Both the position numbers and the translations under genes were made by a program. 64,000 nt of DNA from Cyclina sinensis (taxonomy: Eukaryota; Mollusca; Bivalvia; Venerida; Veneridae): the NCBI GenBank assembly GCA_012932295.1, contig JAAONU010000018.1, forward strand, positions 3,838,206-3,902,205, in the 5' to 3' direction. This document shows, one piece after another, positions 48,960 to 60,420 of this stretch (positions are counted from its first letter, which is position 1; every line of letters begins with the position of its first letter). A model generated the notes under the pieces. The model ran no database searches. It had not been told where the DNA came from and saw only the letters and a program-made list of their open reading frames with translations.

Positions 48960-49258
48960 ATAATGACAAGATTGAGAGTGTCTGCACATATAGACATCGC
49001 ATTGAAACTGGCAGATACAGAAATAATAGAATTGAAAGTCGAGATAGACTATGTCAAATGTGTTTAAATGGAGAAATTGAAGGCGAAGATCATTTTATTT
49101 TCGCGTGCGATAGATACAATTTATTTTTAGGAAACTATACACAAGTGAGGACTTGTATGTATAAATTGTTGCAGCTTTCGAATCCAACAGATGTACATAT
49201 TCTGACAAATTTAGCATTCTACATTTGTTGTGCTCACAAAATTCGAGAAAACGTTTAA
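48960..49258 (+). pseudogene. Fragment of a retroelement C-terminal zinc-knuckle-like domain
   Basis: The frame reads YRHRIETGRY, RLCQMCLNGEIEGEDHFIFA and CDRYN, the CxxC...H...C pattern found after the RT in several LINE families. It is separate from the upstream LINE and partial. Confidence 0.55.
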
Positions 49259-49378
49259 AGGCGAATTGAAGTGCAATATTGAATATTGTTTATTGTTCTG
49301 TTACCCTCGTGTATTGCACTGTGATTTGTAATGTTTACTTATAGTCTTGCGGTGTCTTGGGGTAGTCTTTGGGTTCAT

Positions 49379-49392
49379 GGGGTAAATAGACC
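49379..49392 (+). promoter_or_regulatory. 14 bp word GGGGTAAATAGACC upstream of the methyltransferase
   Basis: It ends 140 bp before the start codon, preceded by TTGGGGTAGTCTTTGGGTTC, which resembles the sequence preceding the copy at ATG12 (TTTTGGGGTAGTTT...). It probably lies in or near the promoter. Confidence 0.4.
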
Positions 49393-49531
49393 CCTGTCTT
49401 TCAGAATATTCGTTTGTAAACCATTCACTAGCTTTCGTTCGGATTACACTTGACTTTATCATTAGGGTTGCGGCAGGTGGACTTTGAAGTGTAAAACAGT
49501 CCACTGCATGTGATTTCTGCAAATCTTGGCC

Positions 49532-52500
49532 ATGGCATCTGATGAAGCATTGCGAACTGGTAGTTAAAACTCCAATGACTTAAGAAAAGATATCCTAACA
49601 AAGCATTTGAGATTTGTTACTTGTGTTGCTTGAATCAGTTTAGAAATATATTTTTACCTCAGCTGAGGACTATGAGATCACCCAGGGTCTGCCATGCACG
49701 TTTGAATATTGGGGGAGGGGGCATTGACCTTTGACCCCCTGACCTCTAAGTGGATCAGGCTGGTAGAGCTCATGCATGCACCTGTGAAGTTTGGAGGCTG
49801 TAGGTGGAAGGACTTCATTGTTATGGTCAAGGTTAACATTTCATGACAAACAAACAGACATACAATCAGACAGACAGACAAAAATCAATATGCTTCCTCT
49901 ATAAAAATAAAGAAAAATTTCATTGGTTAAAAAAATGCAAAGTTATCAAAAACAAAAAAAAAATCAAGTTTGAATTATTTTGATTGCTTTCAGGTGTAAG
50001 AGCAAATCTTGCTGCCTGGATAGAGAAACTCGAGTGTGGCGGGGACCTAGAAAAACAGGCATTCTTTAAGAAAAAGTTCATACAGAGACTGAGAGAATCC
50101 CCAGTTGCCATAGAAACAGAAAAGGCTAATGAGCAACATTATGAAGTGCCAACTGAGTTCTTCCTGACTGTAAGGGGGAAAAAACCCTAAAATTGTATCT
50201 AAATTTCATACACATGTTGTCAGTATTTTCAACAATGCTTTGTTTCATTAATGAATTTTCAAAAAAGCAGAGTTAAATTACAGGTACATGTATATGTAAC
50301 AATCTTTTTGCAAGTACACACATTTGCTAATTGTGTATTTTGTTTTTAAATAAATGATTTAAAGAAACAATGTTAGAATAAATTAAGATTTGCAGGAAAT
50401 AAATTTCCATTCTAGAGCACAAATCATTTAGCATGATAAACCATTTCAGGTACTTGGAAAGAGACTTAAATACAGTGGCTGCAACTGGCCAGAGGGTGTC
50501 AATACACTAGAGGAAGGTAAATGTTACTCCTTATTTGCTTCGTGTTAAACCACATTTATGAATGCACAGTAATTGGAAGTATACAAATGTCACATTAGTG
50601 ATTTCGACAAATGTAGTTATGATTTATACATATGTTCATACATATATGTATTTTAAAGCTTAGATAATTTCCCAGACCAGTAGTACTATGACTACAATTG
50701 TGGTTGAAATTCTATGTTTAGAATTTAATTGATCAGCTGTTTGTTTTGAAATTTGCTAAAATTTGATTATTTAGAATTGTTTGGTACAATGCTGGGATAC
50801 ATATGATAGAGTAATAATGGCATTAATCTTCATCCTGTTGAAGGTGGTCAGTATTTTGGAAGAAATAAGGAGTTCAGAGCTGGAAAATTATCTTATATAC
50901 AGAACAATTTATAGTGATCTTTTTCAATCTTTATCTTATTTATCAATATTTCAAGATTTGTTTATGCATATGCATACAAATAGAAAAATTATGGTGTACA
51001 GCCACATGGTACAAATTGAGCTGAATATTGACATATAAGCATGGATTGATTTCTTTTCTGTAGCTGAAGATGAATCTTTGAAGGTGATATGTGAAAGAGC
51101 AGGGGTTACAAATGGGCAGAGTGTACTGGTAAATTTATTCATATGTTTTGCCCCTGTGGTGAATAAGACCACATTTTTCTAAAGTGTAATCATTATATAA
51201 AATTTGTTCATTATAAGAAATACATTCAAACTATTAGTAATATTGGTAACACTTCATCAACAATGTATGTATTCATATGTATTTTCAGTTATATGTATGT
51301 GAAATGGTTTCTTTTCAGGCTTGTAATGTGAAGAAAAAAGTAAAATGGTTGCTCACTTATTGTAAATGAGAAGTAGAATCATAGATGTTGAGAAATTTAG
51401 TAAGACCAGTCAGTGCAGATGTCTGGGATCTGTTTTGGTAAGATTTGAATAGTTATACTTGATATATAATGATACGTTTCCCATCCAGGATCTAGGTTGT
51501 GGATGGGGGTCACTGTCACTGTACATCTGTGAGAAGTTCCCAAAATGCAATGTTACATGTGTATCCAACTCCAACACACAGCGCCAGCTTATTCAGGACC
51601 GGGCTCTACAGAGAGGTTTCCAGGGGCGACTAGAGTGTATCACAGCAGACGCAAATGTGTTCACAACAGCAAAACGATTTGACAGGATTATTTCAATTGA
51701 AATGTTTGAGGTACAGTACTTTGTTTACCAGGATTTCTTAAACTTTTGGTCTGTTCAGTTGTTGATTGCAATCTTCATTTTTGTTTAACTTAATTAATGC
51801 ATTAACATTAAGTATTGTAAGAGAAATATTTTTTTTTATGGTAAAAAGGTCAGTATAAACAACCTGGGAATATAAATGTGCTTGCTCCATTTGAATTGTT
51901 AACATCTCTACTTGCAATATTTGGCATAAAGCATTTGGAACATAAATAGTCATGTGCATCTTTCAATGGAGTACTCACCCACTTTGATTAGTATAAATAT
52001 ATTTCACAACTATATCAAGGAATTAATTCTTCGGCTGTGTGGTGTAAAAAGAAGTTATTTAAGACACAACAGGCAAGGGTTTGAATCCTTCAGTGAATTT
52101 TATATGCCTAAAGGGGCATATTATGTTTTGCCTGTGGTTGTCCATCTTTCAAATCATACTAATAGATACTTAGGTGGCTATGGGAGAAATAGGTAACAGT
52201 AAATTTTCACTAATGCTATTCATTCCCTAAGCTCCTAGGTGGCTTAGTATAAATGTTCCTACATGGCTAAAAGAGCAATGGTAATACCAAAAGGGCAGCC
52301 ACTTAAGAAGCAGTTCTTTAGTGCAATTTCTAATGCATTTTTCTCGTACAGGGGAGGTTTGTAAGATGCTTTTAATCATAAGTACAAGTATGTATATTCA
52401 GAAGCATAAAAATAAAAAAGAGAAGAAACTTTGGAATTCAATCTGTTTAAATGAATGTTTAGTTCACAAGAGGTGCAAAATAGCTACTAACACTATAGTA

Positions 52501-53759
52501 CATAACTTCATTCTTTTTTACAGCATATGAAGAATTATGAAATTCTAATGCAGCGTGTATCTTCCTGGTTGAAACCCTCAGGGAAACTGTTCATACAAGT
52601 GTTATGCCATAGACTTCACCCATACGCTTTTGACACAAAACCAGGCTCAGACACAGAATGGATGGCAAAGAATTTCTTCACTGGTGGTACAATGCCATCA
52701 GTAGATTTATATTTGTACTTTCAGGTTTGTTCCCCTATTTTTATATACATAGCTTTAATATATGTGTATAAGGACTGAAGACATAACAATGTCGCATATA
52801 TCCAGCCTTGTATCAGGTGTGTTTACTGATCCAGCCTTGTATCAGGTGTGTTTACTGATCCAGCCTTGTATCAGGTGTGTTTACTGATCAAAACTGAAGA
52901 CAGTTTTTGCAAATCTGTATTTATGAAAGTTGCATGGACTTTTGCTAGTCAGATGATTGTAAAGTTCCTTTGTTATGATTTTAGTGAAAATACACATAAT
53001 TTGCCATTTCAATACTGTCTAATTGCAATCATACAAAATTGTTGTGTGCCTTGAAAACAGTCTGCAGCCCTTTCAGTACCTCTTATTACGAACTATTCAA
53101 TACAATACAACAAATTAGATAATTTGATTCTGTGGGAAAGAAAGCCTATTGTTGATTCACAGAATTGCATTTTGAATGTGCAGTGTAGAAAAAAAAAACC
53201 TTTACAGATGCCACAGAAAGTCATGAAATTTAAGGTGCATTTTCAGACGCAGTGTTATTGTATCAACAAAATTTCTCTTTTACAGTTGCATGAACTTAGC
53301 AGTTTTAGTCTGATAAGAAATGTTGTAGTACATGTATTGATGTTAGAGTTTAACTGTTAATTTGTTACTGAACATTTCTCACCCAGCTAAGTTCAAGTGA
53401 GAAATATTTGTACTGCGAATTTTTTTAAAACTTTATTTCTATTTATGTTTATAAATAACTGAATTGTACTGATCTGATATTTTTCTTGTTCACAGAATGG
53501 TGTTAGACTAGAAGACTACTGGATTATAAATGGCAAACACTACAGTAAGACACTTGAAGCCTGGCTAGAAAGATTAGATGAGAACCATGATAAAGTAATG
53601 AAGATACTTACAAGAGCCTATGGGAAAGATGCTGATCAGCAGATGTTTAACTGGAGACTGTTTTTCATATTTTGTTCAGAAGTGTTTGGGTACTCTAATG
53701 GTAATGAGTGGATAGTTTCACAGCACTTGTTCAAGAAGAACCAGCTTAGTTCACTGTGA
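49532..53759 (+). CDS. SAM-dependent methyltransferase, coclaurine N-methyltransferase / CFA-synthase-like, complete seven-exon gene
   Basis: Exons are 49532-49559, 49994-50169, 50450-50516, 51064-51128, 51489-51710, 52524-52724 and 53496-53759 (TGA). All junctions are AG/GT and phases match, giving 340 aa. The short first exon MASDEALRT starts at CCATGG and joins to GVRANLAAWIEKLE. Family marks are NEQHYEVPTEFF (about residues 55-66), LGKRLKYSGCNW, SAM motif I DLGCGWGSLSLY (from residue 113), SNSNTQRQL, and SIEMFEHMKNYE across the exon 5/6 join, equivalent to the MFEH motif of cyclopropane synthases. The length fits the plant coclaurine N-methyltransferase-like family. The substrate is unknown: an amine or a lipid are both possible. 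The gene is divergent from ATG12 and convergent with the ankyrin/Mab-21 gene. No signal peptide or membrane segment is seen. Confidence 0.93.
49680..49905 (+). mobile_element. Single-unit pearl-like remnant in methyltransferase intron 1
   Basis: It contains GACCTTTGACCCCCTGACCT and TGTGAAGTTTGGAGGCTGTA, then a CAGACAGACAGAC tail, as in the larger elements. Confidence 0.5.
52802..52890 (+). repeat. 29 bp minisatellite x 3 in methyltransferase intron 6
   Basis: CCAGCCTTGTATCAGGTGTG TTTACTGAT repeats three times without change. Confidence 0.9.
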
Positions 53760-54815
53760 TAACTGGCTATGAATAGTTTCCAAAAACTTACAGAAAGATT
53801 GTTTTATAAGAGTACTACATGATGTATACGAATTTTTCAGTTATCTGTGAAATTAATGATGATACGAAAGATAAGGTAGTAGTTGTGCCCCCGTAGTAAA
53901 AACACATGACAGCTTTTGGAAGATATTTGAAGGAGAGGAACATATTCTACATATAATTAATAGTTTCTGTTTTTTTCCTTGGTAAAAGCAATTCAAAATA
54001 ATGATAGTGAGTTAAAAAGGGTTATAAATCCAGTTTATATTATTTCATTTTGACCAGTTCATGCACTGGCTCTTTAAATGCATAGAAGCAAGGCTTTCAG
54101 GCAGTTAAATATTCTTGTTATCAGTAGAGAGACAAAGAACTTAAATGTATAGAAGCAAGTCTTTCAGGCAGTAAAACATTCTTGTTATCTGTAGAGAGAC
54201 AAAGAACTTAAATGAAAACCTAAATACGGCTGGAATGACTATATTCAAACTTCTGGCATTTATATTCATTTTTCAAGAATGTTATCTGTCTTTGAAAGTT
54301 AAAAGTTTATGTTCCAAATTGTGCTAGAGGTAAACCTCTCATAACTTTATTTTGGAAGAAGCTAGTCACAGCTATAATTCATTTGCTACTATTTTCATAC
54401 ATAGATTTGGACAGTTTACAACAGCTTCAAATGTACAGAAATATAATAATATTATTTGAAACTTCTAAGTGGAAGAAAAGTAATTCTGAATGATATCAAC
54501 TTTTCCAGTAAATGAATATTGAAAGTTGGGCTTTGTAAGAATATTTGACCATAAAGAAAAAAAACAAGTTCTTTAAGCTTGCCTTTAGGCTTTACATATT
54601 ATTTGAATGTAAATTCTTTGGAGCTGCCATTTCACTTGTGTATTTATATAAATATCTTTATGATATAAACGATCATGTTGTGCTATTATTGAGTTGAAGA
54701 CATGCTCAATTTGACCTTAGAAGTCTGTGATATAAAATGTATTCATTTTTTATGAATGTTTTAAGTATCTTGTATTCTGATTGAAAAAATGTAATAAAAT
54801 GGTTTTTTAAAAGCA
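53760..54815 (+). other. 3' UTR of the methyltransferase gene
   Basis: This non-coding stretch follows the TGA and runs to an AATAAA at 54793-54798. It contains a two-copy tandem duplication of about 68 bp (54077-54212). Its last 150 bp or so are repeated, diverged, at 61385-61600. Confidence 0.6.
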
Positions 54816-54860
54816 TTACAGACTTGAGCATATGTCAAATAGTTTGCAGCTAATAGATGT

Positions 54861-54866
54861 TTTATT
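54861..54866 (-). promoter_or_regulatory. Poly(A) signal of the ankyrin/Mab-21 gene
   Basis: AATAAA on the minus strand, about 620 nt after the stop codon. It faces the methyltransferase signal at 54793-54798, so the two 3' ends abut or overlap. Confidence 0.5.
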
Positions 54867-55482
54867 CTTTTCTCACCAAACCATAAAATGAGTTAAAATC
54901 TAACATAATTATACACAACTAGATAAAACAGAAATAATTTCATGCATTATAAAAAAAATATTTAGTTGTAGAAATTGTACAGTTTATATGAAGTACATGT
55001 ACACAAGGTGTTGAATGCCTTCAAAGCAATATGACTTGATGAACAGCCATTATTACAAATATTTTAGTGCACACAAAAAACTACAGAAAAACAATGTAAA
55101 TGACACTGTGTTAAAGGAATTTTTGAAAATTTTAGATATAAACATCAACAAGAAACAATAACTTTAAATATACATTTATCATATCTGTTCACTTGTCTTA
55201 AATATGTTGATATAGCAAAAGTAGTGAAAATGTATTTGAGCCTGTCACAATTCCTGACATAGCCAAATTATGACTGTGTGCCTGCCAAGTTTATATAAGT
55301 ACATGATCGTGTTCTGTTATGTTTTCAACAAAAGCAAATGTAGGTGTTTTAAATGAAATAAATAATGTAAATCTGTCATAAATTTTCAAACTAAATGCTG
55401 ATACCAAAGTTAGTACTTTCTAATCTATCCACCTCAGAAGAATGTAAAAGGAATGTGCAATTCATCACTACATTTTATATGA

Positions 55483-58329
55483 TTATTGTTCTAAGAGGGA
55501 TTGAATGACCTTGATAAATAATGCAGCTTTTCCTGCTCCGTCCTCCATTGCACTAGAACCCAGCACATTATGTTTCGGATTAAAGAATGACGGTACAAAT
55601 TTTCTTCCAATACACTCCTCACACCTCCTGAAGACCTCTAAAACTAAAGGAACATCTACTTCATACGATGGTTTTGTTACGTTCATAGTCTCGGCTGGTC
55701 CGTAAGCTAATTGTGTACTATCATCTTCTATTGTCTCAGAAATAATTGGTTCATTGTATACACTCTCTAATCCACAATCCTTGGCTTTGGATTCAATTGC
55801 AGCCAAGAACATCATTTTCAGCATGTAAGATGGCACAATTGATTCTGGTTCCTCGTGAATTGTGAATTCCTCACCAGAAGAAAGGCTGCCATGTTCCATT
55901 TTGTACAATGCCTTGTAATCTTCATGCTCTCCGAAATCAATAAGCGGACAAAACGTGGAACTTACTAATGCCTTACATATTATATAACTATTTCTCACGT
56001 CTGGTCTTAATTTTCTAAAAATTGCTGTTTCCTCAAGTGCCTGCGAACATCTCCACAAGTCCTCGTCTGTTCCTGTTGTCATTTTTGGCACAATCAGACT
56101 AGAGAGTCTTAGAATATCAGGTGTCAAAATTGTCCTCTCCTTGTCAAATTGCACTGGCCAGTGTTTCAGGATTATGGCTGGGACCAAGTCTGCGCTAATG
56201 TCCAAATCTTTATATCTACACCCTCTCCAGCGCAAGGTCATTGCTGGATCTATAGTCGTCTCTTTGATGATCAGTCTGGGGTTCTTTGGAAACTCTGGGC
56301 TAAAGGCCACTTTCGTGAGAAGTTGAGAAAACCCATCATACATTTTGTAAACGGGCATTGTCGTAGCGCCAGCAAAATTTATGAAGGGGTCAGTATCTTT
56401 TGACTTATTGATTTCCACATTAGCATAATCAGATACAGAGACCGATAATTGCTTTTCAACAGAGTCGGGTCTATAGTCTGAGCCACCCGGATTCCCCGGG
56501 AAATAAGCTGGAAGGTAAACGCCTTTCTGAACCTTCCTGTCAACTTCTTGAAAGACAGGGGTACAATGTTTACTAAACTCTTCAAGGGCAAAGATGTAGT
56601 CAAACTCATCTGGCTGCCGCGTTTTAGTACCCTCAGATGTACTCCCAGCGTGAATTAATTTACAATGAACTCTCCAGTCCATTTTTCCCATCTTGTCTGC
56701 TAAATTTTGTACGAGATGTTCCATAGCTAGTTGAATTTCTATTGCCTCATCGTCGTCACAGCCTCGACCTACTCCTGGAGACTCTAGTATATTCATCATA
56801 TAAGTCTTGAGATCCTTTTGACCTTCTCTTACAATCTCTGTATTTTTTATCATCCTTTTAACGTTTTTTTCTGTAAGTAGCTGTCCGCCACAACTAGAGA
56901 AGCGATAATGGTCGTGTCCCTTTGTCTTTTGGCTGTTATTTTCACTGGTTCTAGTTGTTAGTGCGGGGAGAACACTTCCAGCGTTTCGATAGATTGCAAC
57001 ATCCAAAGGCGTGTGTCCGAGAGTGTCTTTAGCATCACTTTTCGCACCATTTTTTAAAAGTACATCAACTGATATTTTACAGTTTCCCCATGCGGCAAAG
57101 TGAAGCGGGGTCGAACCATTTGCATCTGTGTTATTCACATTTGCACCAGATTTTATAAGTGCCTCAACAATTTCACAATCATATTTTGAAGTAGATTCGT
57201 GTAAGGGCGTACTGCCGCATATATCTTTGGCATTGACATCCGCTTTATGCGAAACCAGCACTTTGGCAACCGCGTCATTTCCTGCATATGCGGCCTCGTG
57301 CAGTGGCGTTCGTTCCCATTCATCACGTGCATTCACATTCGCACCGTTATCCAGTAAAGTTTGTATGATTTCTTTACTTCTTTTAAGACTAGAAGCAACA
57401 TGCAAAGCAGTTTTCCCGTGATTATCCCCTTTATTAATGTCACAGCCACGTTCTAGTAATTTTTCTATAACATTTGCGGAAGTGTCCGTAGCCAAATGGA
57501 GCGCTGTTTGACCCTTCATGTCTATGACGTTTGCTGTCTCTGGTGCGGGAAAAAATTCTTCAAGCGTCTCTATGAAATTGTCTTCGTCGTCTGCAAGATA
57601 CAAGCGGAAGTAGTGTACGGGACAGTTTCCTTGATAATCGTGTTTGTTCAAATTCCCTCCCTTAGATACCAGTTCTTTAACCGCTGATTTTGAACACTGG
57701 CATTTTGCACAAAAGTGAAGTGGTGTCATTCCAAAATGATTAGCAGCATTTACATCAGCTCCATTTGCGATTAAGTTTCGCATAATATTGACCATAGTTT
57801 CACTTCCGGACGACTCGCAACTAGTATGTAAAGCAGAACAGCCGTCGCTATTTCTTAAATTCACGTCTGCTTCTTGTTCTAATAACAATGACACAATGCT
57901 TTCATCTTCTCTCATTACTGCACTATGTAAAGGTGTGTTTCCTTTCGAATTTCTAGCATTAACGTCGCCACCAGCTTTAAGTAGTGTCTTGGCAATGCTA
58001 ACCTTTCGTGCACAGTGCAACGGGTTCGAATTGATGATCGAATCGTCACCACTATCGTTAATGTTTGCTCCTTTTGAAACTAAATGTTCTACAATCTCAT
58101 CATAACCTTTAAGCGTGGCCATATATAAAGGCGTATGACCCCAATCATCCGTTAGATTAATGTCGCATTGTTCTGAATCAATGCTCTGTTTTAGTAATCC
58201 CATGTCGCCGACAACTGCTGCCCTGTGTAAATCGCTGGCTTCAGCTGCTATACTTTCCACTGTGGGCACAGATTTTAATAATTTTATTAATTCCGACACC
58301 TTCGTTTTACCGCATGTGTTGTCAGCCAT
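55483..58329 (-). CDS. Ankyrin-repeat protein with C-terminal Mab-21/cGAS-like nucleotidyltransferase domain
   Basis: This single open exon encodes 948 aa from MADNTCGKTK. I chose that ATG because it has A at -3 and G at +4; an in-frame ATG 38 codons upstream gives a poorer, Cys/Tyr-rich leader. Residues about 32-457 are roughly eleven ankyrin repeats (GHTPLYMATLKG, GNTPLHSAV, GMTPLHFCAK, GKTALHVASS, ERTPLHEAAYAG, GSTPLHFAAWGN). A linker leads to a Mab-21 domain (about 490-948). Its nucleotidyltransferase signature is AGSTSEGTK (GS at 562-563), PDEFDYIFALEE (acids E575 and D577) and LDISADLVPAI (acid D714). The human cGAS zinc ribbon is not visible. By family this could be a nucleic-acid-sensing cGAS-like receptor making a cyclic dinucleotide; the ligand and product are inference. 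An AATAAA for this strand lies at 54861-54866. Confidence 0.93.
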   Translation of the reverse strand: MADNTCGKTKVSELIKLLKSVPTVESIAAEASDLHRAAVVGDMGLLKQSIDSEQCDINLTDDWGHTPLYMATLKGYDEIVEHLVSKGANINDSGDDSIINSNPLHCARKVSIAKTLLKAGGDVNARNSKGNTPLHSAVMREDESIVSLLLEQEADVNLRNSDGCSALHTSCESSGSETMVNIMRNLIANGADVNAANHFGMTPLHFCAKCQCSKSAVKELVSKGGNLNKHDYQGNCPVHYFRLYLADDEDNFIETLEEFFPAPETANVIDMKGQTALHLATDTSANVIEKLLERGCDINKGDNHGKTALHVASSLKRSKEIIQTLLDNGANVNARDEWERTPLHEAAYAGNDAVAKVLVSHKADVNAKDICGSTPLHESTSKYDCEIVEALIKSGANVNNTDANGSTPLHFAAWGNCKISVDVLLKNGAKSDAKDTLGHTPLDVAIYRNAGSVLPALTTRTSENNSQKTKGHDHYRFSSCGGQLLTEKNVKRMIKNTEIVREGQKDLKTYMMNILESPGVGRGCDDDEAIEIQLAMEHLVQNLADKMGKMDWRVHCKLIHAGSTSEGTKTRQPDEFDYIFALEEFSKHCTPVFQEVDRKVQKGVYLPAYFPGNPGGSDYRPDSVEKQLSVSVSDYANVEINKSKDTDPFINFAGATTMPVYKMYDGFSQLLTKVAFSPEFPKNPRLIIKETTIDPAMTLRWRGCRYKDLDISADLVPAIILKHWPVQFDKERTILTPDILRLSSLIVPKMTTGTDEDLWRCSQALEETAIFRKLRPDVRNSYIICKALVSSTFCPLIDFGEHEDYKALYKMEHGSLSSGEEFTIHEEPESIVPSYMLKMMFLAAIESKAKDCGLESVYNEPIISETIEDDSTQLAYGPAETMNVTKPSYEVDVPLVLEVFRRCEECIGRKFVPSFFNPKHNVLGSSAMEDGAGKAALFIKVIQSLLEQ

Positions 58330-59085
58330 GTTGTTTCCTTTTTTCTTTCTTGCCTGGTTATAACACTGGCAACATATTGTGTATCGATACCCGTTTATAC
58401 CACGTGTAGCATACAGGTATGTATTTCCAATATATCTCGTCATAATATTTCTAATGTAAAGCTAAATCTTTTTGTTCAGCCGAACTTAAATATGGAATTC
58501 ATGAAGCGTAACGTGTATACTTTATTTTTGAAACATATTAAACAGCAGAGCATAGGATACCTATCACTTAATCCTAATACAAATGTTCCGTTTCTCTCCA
58601 ATAATGGCATGTTCATATTAATAAATATTATGGGGAAAAACACAACTTAGGTAGGATTCAATTTTTGGTAAGATCACTGACGCAGGAACAATACTTACTT
58701 TGCAGAGTATTTTGATGTTGCCACGTGTGAGACCCTTACTACTTCTACGTTGTCGAGTGTTTCGAGCGAGGGTTGTCCCAGAAATTCGTAGAAAATGACC
58801 CTATCTTCAAGGAAAATGATTTAAATAAGAAACAAATTACATATTCGGTTAGTTCAATCTTTTTTACATATAGATGAAAAAAGAAATACAAGAATACGTC
58901 AAATTAATAACTCTCTACAAAAAGTTTACGTTTACAACATCGCCCAACGGCGTCAAACATATCACGATATAAACGTCAACGTTATTTTCTCATAAAATAA
59001 ATTTTACTTAATTTCAAAGTATGCCCCCCTGCATGTGCTCACTGGCGCTTTATAACATTACTGTACCAGTCAGTACTGTATGAAC
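58330..59085 (-). other. 5' flank of ankyrin/Mab-21 copy 1
   Basis: The sequence before the start codon is AT-rich. A possible mariner end (GTTGTCCCAGAAATTCGTAG) lies at about 58771. No other gene is seen. Confidence 0.4.
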
Positions 59086-59089
59086 GAAT

Positions 59090-60420
59090 TACACGGTGTG
59101 TAGCGCTCTGAAGGTCCTTCAAAGACTCAAACCTCTGTCCCTTGGTTCTGGGAAGAAGTCGTAATTAAACGGCGCAAGGTCCGGTAAATATGGCGGGTGA
59201 ATCAGGCGCTGAAAACCAAATAGGTCTATCTCAAGCTGTGGGACGGCGGCGGTATGCGGGGAGGCATTGTCTTGGTGTAGAATCAGGTTTTCCATCGCTA
59301 CACCCAGTCATTTTTTCCTCAAAGCCCACTGTAGATCGTAGTACCTTTACTTAGAGAAATCAATGACAAATTTTCAGGATAATTAACACTTGATATATGA
59401 TTTCATTATTACAACAGTATTTTTAATCCCGCAGATAAATACATGTGTATAATTAAAATAATGCATAATAACATAAATTATTTAATTGGAAAGTAACAAG
59501 AACGTTTGAAGAGACTCAACATGTAATACTAAATATATGTATTAACATTTTATTGCACGCAAGTAAAACTTATGAATGTAAATTCTACATACCTTTGAGT
59601 AGTACTTTCTATTTACAGTTTGACCAACGGGCACCGGGTGACACAGGATCATTCCTCTGTGGTCAGTGAACAGAACGGGACGCACGTGCCATCTCCGGGG
59701 GCGGAGAGCCGCTCTCACACCATACTGCTGACTGTCCGTGTGTTTTCGGATCATGTAAAAAACAGCCAGGTTTCATCCATAGTAATGAAGTTATCTAGGA
59801 ATGTGTCGCCCTGCCCTGCGCCTCAGGAACTTCCTGGACTCGTGCTGTTCCTGCTCTTGAGGTTCAGGAGCAGCGGCACTCATCTGGCATGGACCTAAAA
59901 AATGTATTAATATTTTGCGCTGCGATGTATCATTGAGAAATTTTCTTTGCAAACATTAAACCGACCAGTTAAAATATAAATGGTATGGTTATATGGCTGA
60001 TGAGTTTGGCTCAAATACAATTTTTTTTAAATTTTAAATCAGCATTAAAATTATGTTTGTCAAGATCGGTACGAAAATAAACTTCTGAAATTTTTCTGAC
60101 GGTCAGCCGGCAATTCCCTTCAAGCGCTGTCTTTTATTGACGTCAATCTAGACGTGCGAATGACTGCTGCTCGACCTGGTCGCTTGAATTGTCTCCAATG
60201 TCTTAACGGCCATCTGTAAATCTCTTGTGCCCTTTGTAAACAAGAGCACGGCTTATTGTTTTTATCCCCTTTTGTCTTCTGAATTGATTTTAGTGTTTCT
60301 GTAGGAGTTTTCCCTAAATTCAGCAAAAAACTCGATGTTGGCCCTAATTTTCAAGCGCTCATGTGATGTCATTTTTACGTTGGAGCTGGGATACACACTC
60401 TAACTCAAACGTTGTTTATT
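59090..60420 (-). pseudogene. Broken mariner transposase
   Basis: Minus-strand fragments appear in order: FLLNLGKTPTET (60326-60120, N-terminal helix-turn-helix region), FTDHRGMILCHPVPVGQTVN (59754-59542), then LILHQDNASPH and LIHPPYLPDLAPFNYDFFP (about 59295-59150). Spacing from the second Asp is 34 residues, as in DD34D mariners, but the third Asp is Asn (FNYDFF for the usual CDYFLF). Stops and frameshifts separate the blocks. It lies between the two Mab-21 copies. Confidence 0.85.

Noticed and set aside
55505..58363. Several ORFs of 60-105 aa on the plus strand over the ankyrin/Mab-21 gene
   Set aside because: Antisense shadows of the 948 aa coding frame.
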